Shown piece after piece: positions 8,812 through 16,775 of a stretch of DNA of 64,000 nucleotides. A program made the position numbers and the translations under genes. The notes under the pieces are model-generated. The model saw only the letters and a program-made list of their open reading frames with translations, did not search any database and had not been told where the DNA came from. Every line of letters starts with the position of its first letter. Positions within the stretch are counted from its first letter, which is position 1. Origin of the DNA: Pseudomonas wuhanensis (GTDB lineage Bacteria > Pseudomonadota > Gammaproteobacteria > Pseudomonadales > Pseudomonadaceae); assembly GCF_030687395.1 (NCBI RefSeq), contig NZ_CP117430.1, forward strand, positions 1,364,001 through 1,428,000, written 5' to 3'.

Positions 8812-10408
8812 GCTCAAAACTATCCGTCCGCGCCATCTGCCACATCCGCGAGTAAAACTCGCCGTTCACTTCACCGGTGAGCAACTCGCCCGGTTTCAGG
8901 AACACATGCAACTGCGAGAACAGTTTGATCTCGGTCGCCGACATGCGTCGCACCAGATGCTTGGCCGACAGTTGTGAAGGATGATCGAGACCCGCGGCGG
9001 CGAGCATTTCGGCCAGGGCTTTAAGCGTATTGCGATGGAAGTTAAAGACGCGCTGCGCCTTGTCTGGAACCACGAGGGCGCGTTGACGCAGAGCGTCCTG
9101 GGTGGCGACGCCGGTCGGGCATTTGTTGGTGTGGCAGCTTTGCGACTGGATGCAGCCGATGGCGAACATGAAGCCGCGCGCGGAGTTGGCCCAGTCGGCG
9201 CCGATGGCCAGGACGCTGGCGATGTCGAAGGCGCTGACGATCTTGCCGCTGGCACCGAGTTTGATTTTGTCCCGCAGGTTCAGGCCCACCAGCGTGTTGT
9301 GCACGAACAGCAAACCTTCGCGCATTGGCACGCCGATGTGGTCGGTGAACTCCACAGGCGCGGCGCCGGTGCCACCTTCCTTGCCGTCGACCACGATGAA
9401 GTCCGGGAGGATGCCGGTTTCCAGCATGGCCTTGGCGATGCCCATGAATTCCCACGGGTGGCCCAGGCAAAACTTGAAGCCCACCGGTTTGCCGCCGGAC
9501 AGTTCACGCAGCTGCGCGATGAAGTGCATCAGTTCGATCGGCGTGGAAAACGCGCTGTGGCGTGACGGTGAGATGCAGTCTTCGCCCATCAGGATGCCGC
9601 GGGTTTCGGCGATTTCCTGCGTCACCTTGTGCTTGGGCAAGATCCCGCCATGGCCGGGTTTGGCGCCTTGGCTCATCTTGATTTCAATCATTCGCACCTG
9701 CGGGCTCGACGCCTGGGCGGCGAAGCGTTGCGGGTCGAAGCGGCCATCGGCGGTGCGGCAGCCGAAGTAGCCGCTGCCCAGCTCCCAAGTCAGGTCGCCG
9801 CCGTTTTCCCGGTGATAGGCGCTGATGCTGCCTTCGCCGGTGTCATGGGCGAAGTTGCCGAGTTTGGCACCCTGGTTCAATGCGCGAATGGCGTTGGCGC
9901 TGAGGGAGCCGAAGCTCATGGCCGAAATGTTGAACACCGACGCCGAGTACGGCTGGGTGCACTGCGGGCCACCGACCATTACCCGGAAACTGCTCGGGTC
10001 GCTCAATGGTGCCGGGCGCATGGAATGGCCAATGAATTCGAAGCCAGACTGATACACATCGATCAGCGTGCCGAAGGGTTTGTCGGCACTTTCATTCTTG
10101 GCTCGTGAATAGACCAGCGAACGCTGGGCCCGGGAGAAGGGCAGGGCGTCGCTGTCGGATTCGAGCAGGTACTGGCGGATTTCCGGGCGAATACCCTCCA
10201 CCAGATAACGAATATTGCCCAGGATCGGGTAATTACGGCGCACCGCGTGTGGGCTTTGCAACAGGTCGAACAGCCCTACGAGGCTGAGGACGCCGGTGAC
10301 GGCAGTGATCGGCCAGAGCCAGTCGTGTTGCAGAAAGGGCAGGCTGGCGAGGGTGAATATCACACACACGGCAAAGAAGGCGTAGCGGCTCAGGAGGGAC
10401 AGGCTCAT
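8789..10408 (-). CDS. FMN-binding glutamate synthase family oxidoreductase
   Basis: This 539-residue protein resembles the FMN/iron-sulfur half of glutamate synthase large subunit (GltB synthase domain) without the amidotransferase domain. Two hydrophobic stretches occupy residues 1-45. The synthase region contains the PVGFKFCLGHPWEF and VVDGKEGGTGAAP segments, the latter a glycine-rich FMN phosphate-binding loop. A QSCHTNKCPTGVAT cysteine cluster matches that used for the 3Fe-4S centre in GltB. Proteins of this stand-alone type are common in Pseudomonas; their physiological substrate is uncertain. The chosen ATG gives the hydrophobic N-terminus; a longer in-frame start at 10507 runs into REP DNA and is unlikely. 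Confidence 0.8.
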   Translation of the reverse strand: MSLSLLSRYAFFAVCVIFTLASLPFLQHDWLWPITAVTGVLSLVGLFDLLQSPHAVRRNYPILGNIRYLVEGIRPEIRQYLLESDSDALPFSRAQRSLVYSRAKNESADKPFGTLIDVYQSGFEFIGHSMRPAPLSDPSSFRVMVGGPQCTQPYSASVFNISAMSFGSLSANAIRALNQGAKLGNFAHDTGEGSISAYHRENGGDLTWELGSGYFGCRTADGRFDPQRFAAQASSPQVRMIEIKMSQGAKPGHGGILPKHKVTQEIAETRGILMGEDCISPSRHSAFSTPIELMHFIAQLRELSGGKPVGFKFCLGHPWEFMGIAKAMLETGILPDFIVVDGKEGGTGAAPVEFTDHIGVPMREGLLFVHNTLVGLNLRDKIKLGASGKIVSAFDIASVLAIGADWANSARGFMFAIGCIQSQSCHTNKCPTGVATQDALRQRALVVPDKAQRVFNFHRNTLKALAEMLAAAGLDHPSQLSAKHLVRRMSATEIKLFSQLHVFLKPGELLTGEVNGEFYSRMWQMARTDSFEPNELAAA

Positions 10409-10462
10409 ACGGTTTCCTTGGGGTCGGACTCGGTAAGGGTAGGGCAGTGGCACACAGGCTTT

Positions 10463-10594
10463 TGTGGCGAGGGAGCTTGCTCCCGCTCGGCTGCGCAGCA
10501 GTCGCAAAACCTGCTGACGGGATTTGTCTGACTGAACGCATTGCCTGTTTTGGGATCGCTTCGCGATCCAGCGGGAGCAAGCTCCCTCGCCACA
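10463..10594. repeat. REPIN, family A
   Basis: Two family-A REPs in inverted orientation lie at the ends of a 132-bp element. The left copy starts TGTGGCGAGGGAGC and continues with GCTCGGCTGCGCAGCAG. The right copy ends with the inverse core, preceded by a separate GATCGCTTCGCGATC palindrome. It sits between the glutamate-synthase-like gene and the end of the signalling operon. Confidence 0.85.
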
Positions 10595-10688
10595 AGATCT
10601 CCTGTGTTAGAACAGGACGTCAGGCATTCTGCGCCTGGGGAAAAAACGAAAACAGCCCGGATTGAGATTTGATCCCTTATTCGGCTGG

Positions 10689-12095
10689 TCAGACAGTCGC
10701 TTTCGATTGCCGTACCGGCAACTCGACCCGAAAGGTGCTACCCACCCCGACTTCGCTACGCACCGAAATATCGCCCTGGTGTTTTTTCACGATGCCATAG
10801 GACAGGGACAACCCGAGCCCTGTCCCCTGGCCCACCGGTTTGGTGGTGTAGAACGGGTCGAATATTTTCTGCAGGTTGTCCGGCTCGATGCCTATTCCCG
10901 TGTCCGCGACCTCGATCGACACCGTTTCACCTTCAAGCCCGGTGCGTAGCGTGATGGTGCCCCGTTCCGGCCCCATCGCCTGAGAGGCGTTGACGATCAG
11001 GTTCATGATCACCTGATTGATTTGCGATGGCAGGCATTCGATGTCGGGCAGCTCTTTATACTCCTTCACCACATCGGCTTTGTACTTGAGTTCATTGGCG
11101 ACGATGTTCAGGGTCGACTCGATGCCTTGTTGCAGATTGGTCCACTGCCATTCCTGATTGGAGTCCACGCGGGAGAAGTCCTTCAGGTCTTTGACAATCT
11201 GCCCGACTCGGCCGATGCCGTCCTTGGACTCCTTGATCAGCAGCGGAATATCTTCGCGCAGGAAGTCCAGTTCCACCCGCTCACGTAACTGACCGAGACG
11301 GTCGATGACCTCGCTTGAGCCAATGGCGTTTTCCGCCTCCCGATAGGCATCGAGCATGGACTGCAGTTGCTTGAAGTAGCCATCGAGGGCACCAAGGTTG
11401 GAGGAAATGAAGCCAATGGGATTATTGATTTCATGGGCGACGCCCGCCGCCAGTTGTCCCAGCGAGGCGAGTTTTTCCGACTGCACCAGTTGGCTTTCCA
11501 GTTGTTTGCGCTCGTCGATTTCCCGCTGCAACGCCTCGCTGGCCTGCTTGAACTGGTCCGTGCGCTGATCCACCAGATGCTCCAGATGGCTCATCTGAAT
11601 AGACGCCCGTTCGGTCATTTCCCATTTGGTGAGCAGGGTGTTGGCCATTTGCTGGACTTCAATGTTGTCGAACGGCTTTTTCAGAATCAGCAGGCGGTCG
11701 TGGGCGTGCAAGCGTTCCAGCAGTTCATCCCAGGAATAGTCGGAATAGGCGGTACACACTACAACTTGCAGCTGCGGGTCTTCCTGCCACAGATGCTCGA
11801 TGGTCTGTGCACCGTCCCAACCCTCGGGCATGCGCATGTCGACGAAGGCCAAGGCGTAGGGGCGGTTTTCCTGTAATGCCTGGATGAGTTTGCTCAGACC
11901 CTCCTGGCCGCCATAGGCCGAATCCAGCTCGAACAACAGGTTAGTGGACTTCACTTCGTCACCGAACAGCGCGGCCTCCATTTCGTCCAGCTCTACATGT
12001 TGCGCCGATGTCGGGGTGAGGATCTTGCGAAAGTCTTCATGGATGGACGGCGTGTCGTCAATCAACAGAATGCGTCGGTTCGAAAGATCGCTCAT
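10689..12095 (-). CDS. Hybrid response regulator-histidine kinase (REC-HisKA-HATPase)
   Basis: This is a 468-residue soluble protein. Residues 5-155 form a receiver domain with an insertion after the first acidic pair (LIDDTPSIHEDF), the phospho-acceptor Asp86 in FVDMRMP and Lys140 in LKKPF. A coiled-coil linker (about 165-205) leads to a histidine kinase with His221 in AAGVAHEINNP, an N box near NLIVNASQAM, a G1 box DTGIGIEP and GQGTGLGLSL. The receiver-first order suggests it relays phosphate from another kinase, probably its neighbour. It is the last gene of the five-gene operon; its ATG overlaps the upstream stop as ATGA and has GGAGG before it. The same receiver module is repeated in two upstream genes. 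Confidence 0.88.
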   Translation of the reverse strand: MSDLSNRRILLIDDTPSIHEDFRKILTPTSAQHVELDEMEAALFGDEVKSTNLLFELDSAYGGQEGLSKLIQALQENRPYALAFVDMRMPEGWDGAQTIEHLWQEDPQLQVVVCTAYSDYSWDELLERLHAHDRLLILKKPFDNIEVQQMANTLLTKWEMTERASIQMSHLEHLVDQRTDQFKQASEALQREIDERKQLESQLVQSEKLASLGQLAAGVAHEINNPIGFISSNLGALDGYFKQLQSMLDAYREAENAIGSSEVIDRLGQLRERVELDFLREDIPLLIKESKDGIGRVGQIVKDLKDFSRVDSNQEWQWTNLQQGIESTLNIVANELKYKADVVKEYKELPDIECLPSQINQVIMNLIVNASQAMGPERGTITLRTGLEGETVSIEVADTGIGIEPDNLQKIFDPFYTTKPVGQGTGLGLSLSYGIVKKHQGDISVRSEVGVGSTFRVELPVRQSKATV

Positions 12096-13900
12096 GCTTC
12101 CTCCATGACGGGTTTCAACGGGATCTGCAACGTGAACAGTGCACCTTTGCCCGGTCCGTCGCTGTGGGCGGTGAGATGGCCGTTCATCTCGATCGCGGCC
12201 AGGGCACAGCTGTGCAGGCCGAAGCCGTGACCTTCCTTGCGGGTGGTAAAACCGTGGGCAAAGATCCGCGTCATGTTCTCCGGCTCGATGCCTTCACCGT
12301 CATCCTTGACGCTGATTTGCAGGATCGTGTCCTCGACGACTTTCACCCCAAGGGTCATTTGCCGAGGGCGATTGCTGAGGTCGGTCATGGCGTATTTGGC
12401 GTTACTGATCAGGTTGATCAGGATCAGCAACAACCGGTGCTTGTCACCCATGACTTGCGGTACATCGCCGTACTCCTTGACCACCGTGACGTGATGGCGG
12501 GTCAGGGCGCCGGCATTCATCCGCAGGGCGTCTTCCAGCAGTTCGCTGATGTGCAGCGGCTCCATCAGGCTGTTGGCACCCGCGTAGGACTGCTGGGTGG
12601 CAACGATGTCCTTGATGTGGTCGACGCTTTTGCTCAGTTGCGCGAGTTCATCGGCCATGCCTTGTTGTTCAAGGGCAATGGCATCCACCAGTTGGTTCAG
12701 GTAACCGGGCAGCAGTTTTCCTTTCTCGTCCTGGGTCAGGAAAACGCCCAGGTCGTCTTGATGCGCGTTGATCAGCTGCATCGCCTTGCCCAATCCCTGG
12801 GCCTTGCTGCTACGCAGCTTGCGGGTGACCAGGTCGGCCGAGATGTTCACGCTGTTGAGCACGTTGCCGACGTTGTGCAGCACGTTAGTGGCGATTTCAG
12901 CCATGCCGGCCTGGCGCGCGGTGTCGAGCAGTTCACTCTGGGTATCCTTGAGTTCGCGGGTGCGCTCTTCGACCCGTTGTTCGAGGATCTCGTTGGCCGT
13001 TTGCAGTTCCTTGTTGACCCGATTGATCTCACCGAAGCTGCGCATCAGGCGAGTTGCCAGGTACACCAGCACCATCACCAGCAGCGTCGAAAACACCAGC
13101 ATGTAGAAGTGGTAGCGCTGGTCGATTGCCTCGGTTTGCTGCTGATCCCGGTTTAGCAGACTGGTGATCTCGTCCAGCCGTGCGGCCACAGGAACGGCTT
13201 CAATGTTTTGCAGCAGCCGATTGACCACGGGTTGTTCCCGCAGTATCAGCGCGATGTGATTGCTCAAGACGTCGATCGGGCTATGAAACTGCTCCGGTAA
13301 TCGGTCCTTGTTCACCCGTAGTTTGTTCAGCCCGACCAGGATATCGGCGGCTTTGTCGTCGGAGGTGACCTGGGCGAACTCCAGGCTGCTGAGCAGCAAG
13401 TCGTAGGTGTCGGTGGCAATGTTCTGGAGTTGCAGTTTGTCTTCGTCGAGCAGTCGGGTAAGCGGTTCCTGAATGTCGTCTTCGGCAGTGGGCAAAAACG
13501 CCAGTGAGTTGCGCAGCACCGCGTTGTGGGATTTGAACTGCTCCACCAGCCGGGTTTTTTCCTGAACGGCGGTGTGGTACGCGTCATGGCCGGCGTGCCA
13601 GATGGGGTCGTTGCGGCCGTGATTGGACTCCATGGTCTCGAATTGCTCCCACAACTGGGTCATCTCGTTCAGCGGTGCAACCAGTGGATCGTAATTGTGG
13701 CTAATGGCAATTCTGGCCTTGAGAATCTCGGTTTCCCACTGCGCATTGAGCTGTTTGATCTGGCCGATCAGGCCCCGGGACTCGGCGTACGTCGAAGTCT
13801 GGTCGGAGCTTGATTTGAGGTACAGAAACAGCAATGTCGAAGCCAATATCAAGGCCACGCCACTGAGCAATGCCAGGTGGCGACGGTGGTAAGTTTTCAT
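12092..13900 (-). CDS. Membrane sensor histidine kinase with all-helical periplasmic domain (DAHL-like)
   Basis: This 602-residue kinase has transmembrane helices at about residues 8-28 and 265-285 flanking a wholly helical periplasmic domain of about 235 residues. That resembles the DAHL-type ligand-binding domain of bacterial sensors. A coiled coil (EINRVNKELQTANEILEQ) leads to the phospho-acceptor region with His342 in TNVLHNVGNVLNS, a non-classical H box shared by a subgroup of kinases. The ATPase domain contains NLISNAKYAM, DDGEGIEPEN and GHGFGLHS. The ATG is preceded by GGGGAGG and overlaps the peroxidase stop codon (ATGA), so the two products are translated together. The periplasmic domain could sense a ligand or the redox state of that peroxidase; this is inference. 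Confidence 0.85.
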   Translation of the reverse strand: MKTYHRRHLALLSGVALILASTLLFLYLKSSSDQTSTYAESRGLIGQIKQLNAQWETEILKARIAISHNYDPLVAPLNEMTQLWEQFETMESNHGRNDPIWHAGHDAYHTAVQEKTRLVEQFKSHNAVLRNSLAFLPTAEDDIQEPLTRLLDEDKLQLQNIATDTYDLLLSSLEFAQVTSDDKAADILVGLNKLRVNKDRLPEQFHSPIDVLSNHIALILREQPVVNRLLQNIEAVPVAARLDEITSLLNRDQQQTEAIDQRYHFYMLVFSTLLVMVLVYLATRLMRSFGEINRVNKELQTANEILEQRVEERTRELKDTQSELLDTARQAGMAEIATNVLHNVGNVLNSVNISADLVTRKLRSSKAQGLGKAMQLINAHQDDLGVFLTQDEKGKLLPGYLNQLVDAIALEQQGMADELAQLSKSVDHIKDIVATQQSYAGANSLMEPLHISELLEDALRMNAGALTRHHVTVVKEYGDVPQVMGDKHRLLLILINLISNAKYAMTDLSNRPRQMTLGVKVVEDTILQISVKDDGEGIEPENMTRIFAHGFTTRKEGHGFGLHSCALAAIEMNGHLTAHSDGPGKGALFTLQIPLKPVMEEA

Positions 13901-14856
13901 AAAGGTTTGCCTCCCCACTCACCGGTCAGGGTCTTGAGGAATTTGATGATCAGGTCCTTGTCCTTGTCGGAGGGCACACGACCGAGCTGGAATTTGAACA
14001 TCACGTCCACCGCTTCTTCGAGGGTTTTCGCCGAGCCGTCGTGAAAGTACGGCGCCGTCACGGCGACGTTGCGCAGGCTCGGCACCTTGAACACGTTGCG
14101 GTCCTCTTCAGCCTTGGTGACCAGATAGCGCCCCAGATCGGCTTCGGTGGGGTTGCCTCGAACCTCGAAGTAGTCGCCCATGACCCCGAACTTCTGGAAC
14201 ATGTTGCCGCCGATATTCACCCCCTGATGGCAGGCGATGCAGCCGTAGTCCTTGAAGCGTTGGTAACCGTACTTCTCCTCGATCGTCAGAATATCGGTAT
14301 TGCCCAGCAGGTATTGGTCGAAACGCGAGTTGGCGCTGAGCAGCGTGCGCTCATAGGTGGCCAGGGCTTTTTGCACATTGTTCATGGTCACGCCGTCCGG
14401 GTAGGCCTGGGCGAACGCGCTTTTGTAAGCTGGGTCTGCGGACAGCACCTCGACCACATGCTCCCAATGACTGCCCATTTCGCTGGGGCTTTGCACCACT
14501 TCGTGGGCCTGTGTTTCCAGGGTGTCGGCGCGGCCGTTCCAGAACTGTCGGAAATTCAGACTAGAGTTGAAGACGCTGGGGGTGTTGATCGTCAGGGGAT
14601 CGCCTTTGAAGCCAATAGACAATGCTTTGTCGTCTGCGCCTCCGCTTTCCAGACGATGGCAACTGGCGCAGGACAGGCTGTTGTTGACCGACAGGCGTGG
14701 TTCGTTGAACAAGCGGCGACCGAGTTCGACTTGCAAGGGATTCTGCTGGGGCACCGCGGGCAAGGGTTTGAGCGGTTCGTCCAAAGGTGCGCCGTTGGCT
14801 ATCAGACAACATCCGAGTAGCGGCGCAAGAAGCAGGTAGTAGAAGGGGCTCGACAT
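13897..14856 (-). CDS. Periplasmic di-haem cytochrome c peroxidase (CcpA/MauG family)
   Basis: This 319-residue protein has a signal peptide (residues 1-23, LLLAPLLGCCLIANGA) and two haem c motifs, CASCH at 63-67 and CIACH at 206-210. That is the arrangement of bacterial di-haem peroxidases, which reduce hydrogen peroxide in the periplasm with electrons from cytochromes. The TINTPSVFN, FRQFWNGRADTLE and VPSLRNVAVTAPYFHDGS segments are family hallmarks. ATG 14856 has AAGGA at good spacing. An in-frame ATG at 14904 would overlap the upstream stop but has no Shine-Dalgarno and would lengthen the signal peptide. The gene lies in the middle of a signalling operon, between c-di-GMP genes and a sensor kinase, which is unusual for an enzyme normally found alone. 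Confidence 0.88.
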   Translation of the reverse strand: MSSPFYYLLLAPLLGCCLIANGAPLDEPLKPLPAVPQQNPLQVELGRRLFNEPRLSVNNSLSCASCHRLESGGADDKALSIGFKGDPLTINTPSVFNSSLNFRQFWNGRADTLETQAHEVVQSPSEMGSHWEHVVEVLSADPAYKSAFAQAYPDGVTMNNVQKALATYERTLLSANSRFDQYLLGNTDILTIEEKYGYQRFKDYGCIACHQGVNIGGNMFQKFGVMGDYFEVRGNPTEADLGRYLVTKAEEDRNVFKVPSLRNVAVTAPYFHDGSAKTLEEAVDVMFKFQLGRVPSDKDKDLIIKFLKTLTGEWGGKPL

Positions 14857-14900
14857 CTTATGATTCCTTGGCGCAGGCCCTGGGTGTCGTTGCACATCGG

Positions 14901-16775
14901 TCATGGGGTGGTGGATGAGGCGGTCTGCACGGACGTCAGGTATTGGACGAAGGCGTCCGGCTCCACGGCTTTGCTGAAGTAGTAACCCTGGCCTTCCTCA
15001 CACTGGAGGCCCTTGAGAAAATTCAACTGTTCGAGGGTTTCTACCCCTTCGGCAATGACGGCCAGTTTGAGACTCTTGCCCAGGCTGATGATGGCGCTGA
15101 CCAGGGCCGCGTCATTGCTGTCACAGCTCAGGCCGCGAATGAATGACTGGTCGATTTTCAACACATCGATGGGAAACCGTTGCAGGTAACTCAGGCTGGA
15201 ATAGCCGGTGCCGAAGTCATCGATGGCCAGTCGTACGCCCAATGCCTTTAGCTGATTCAGCGCGACCATCGTGGCATCGACATTCTGCATCAATACGCCT
15301 TCGGTAATTTCCAGCTCCAGTAAGGTGGGGTCCATACCGGTTTGCTTGAGTATCAGCTCTATACCTTCGACAAAGTCCCGCTGACGGAAATCGATGGCCG
15401 ATACGTTCACCGACATGTAGAGCTTCGGCAGGCCTTTTGCCTGCCAGGCACGGGCTTGTCGGCAGGCCTGGGCAAGCACCCATTTGCTCAACGGTACGAT
15501 CAAGCCGCTGTCCTCGGCCACACCGATGAAATCGGTTGGGTAAACCCAGCCTTGCCCCGGCTTTTGCCAGCGGATCAATGCCTCGGCGCCGACCACCTTG
15601 CCGCTGCCCAGGTCGAGTTTGGGCTGGTAGTGCAGGACAAATTCGTTGCGTTCCAGCGCCAGGCGAATACCCGACTCGATGCTCTGCTGTTCCCGGGCGC
15701 GCTGGTTCATCTCATCGATGAAAAAGCTGAAATCGTTCGGGCCGCTGTCTTTGACGTTGCGCATGGCGGTTTCGGCTTTTTTGATCAATGCAATGGCATC
15801 GAAACCGTCCTCTGGATAAATACTGATGCCCAGGCTGGCCGTCACGCTCAGGTCATGGCCGGCGATGTGTTGAGGCGTGCGTATGGCGTTCAGGAGCTTT
15901 TCGGCGATGCCCTTGGTCTGTTGGGGGTGGTGGATGTCAGCCAGGATCACCACAAACTCATCGGAGCCGTAGCGAAACACCGAATCGGACGCGCGTACAC
16001 AGGCCACCAGGTTTTGCCCGACACGCTTGAGCATCTCGTCACCGGTCGGGTGACCCAAGGCATTATTGATGCGCTTGAAGCGATCGAGCCCCAGAAACAT
16101 CACGGCCAGTTGTTTGTCATGGCGCCTGGACAGGGCCAGTGACTGGTTCAGCCGGTCGCCCAGCAAGGTGCTGTTGGGCAATTCGGTCAATACGTCGTAC
16201 TGCAACAAGTGCGATACCTTGAGCAGCTCATGGACACGGGCCTCGATGGTTTGCTCCAGGGTCTGCACTTTAATGGCCGCGTCCTGCGCCATCTGCCACT
16301 TCCAGGTCAGAGCGCTGGCCATCTGGCGGATTTCCAGGCTGTCGAAGGGTTTTTTCAGCACCAGCAACTGATCGCCGAACTCCAGTCGTTCGGCCATGGC
16401 TTCCCAGGTGTAATCGGAAAAGGCCGTGCACAGCGCGATTTGCAGGTGAGGATCTGCCTTCCAGAGCTGTTCGATGGTTTCCAGCCCGTCCCAGCCCGGG
16501 GGCATGCGCATGTCGGTGAACGCCATGGCGTAAGGGCGACCTTGTGCCCGGGCATGCTTGACCAGTTCGAGCGCTTCCTGGCCCTGGTAGGCGGAATCGA
16601 GCTGGAATATCAGCCGGGTAGATTGCTGGCTGCCGAACAGCGCTGCTTCAGTGCCGGCGATGGATTGTTCGTCGTCGGTATCCGGACCGAGAATCTTGCG
16701 AAAGTCCTGATGGATCGAAGGCGTGTCGTCAATGATCAGAATGCGCCGGTTAGCCTGGACGAACGGAGTTTTCAT
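14901..16775 (-). CDS. REC-GGDEF-EAL protein, degenerate GGDEF, intact EAL signature
   Basis: This is a 624-residue protein. The receiver occupies about residues 9-155, with Asp88 in FTDMRMP. The GGDEF domain (about 190-350) is damaged. The signature reads GSDEF (270-274), the first metal Asp of the xDxDxFK segment is Gly (FLGLDRFKRINN), and the usual ND is NN. The EAL domain (about 365-610) keeps EALIRW (397-402), the MSVNVS Asn, DDFGTGYSS and KIDQSFI. It therefore probably acts as a c-di-GMP phosphodiesterase controlled by phosphorylation. Its ATG overlaps the stop of the gene above (ATGA) with GGAGG at good spacing. It shares the receiver and linker with two other operon members. Confidence 0.88.
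   Translation of the reverse strand: MKTPFVQANRRILIIDDTPSIHQDFRKILGPDTDDEQSIAGTEAALFGSQQSTRLIFQLDSAYQGQEALELVKHARAQGRPYAMAFTDMRMPPGWDGLETIEQLWKADPHLQIALCTAFSDYTWEAMAERLEFGDQLLVLKKPFDSLEIRQMASALTWKWQMAQDAAIKVQTLEQTIEARVHELLKVSHLLQYDVLTELPNSTLLGDRLNQSLALSRRHDKQLAVMFLGLDRFKRINNALGHPTGDEMLKRVGQNLVACVRASDSVFRYGSDEFVVILADIHHPQQTKGIAEKLLNAIRTPQHIAGHDLSVTASLGISIYPEDGFDAIALIKKAETAMRNVKDSGPNDFSFFIDEMNQRAREQQSIESGIRLALERNEFVLHYQPKLDLGSGKVVGAEALIRWQKPGQGWVYPTDFIGVAEDSGLIVPLSKWVLAQACRQARAWQAKGLPKLYMSVNVSAIDFRQRDFVEGIELILKQTGMDPTLLELEITEGVLMQNVDATMVALNQLKALGVRLAIDDFGTGYSSLSYLQRFPIDVLKIDQSFIRGLSCDSNDAALVSAIISLGKSLKLAVIAEGVETLEQLNFLKGLQCEEGQGYYFSKAVEPDAFVQYLTSVQTASSTTP

Noticed and set aside
12164..13156. 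Plus-strand open frame of 330 codons opposite the sensor kinase
   Set aside because: Antisense shadow of the kinase with biased composition.
14857..14904. Alternative start for the cytochrome c peroxidase overlapping the previous stop codon (ATGA)
   Set aside because: No Shine-Dalgarno at that position, while 14856 has AAGGA and gives a standard signal peptide. Kept as a minor alternative.
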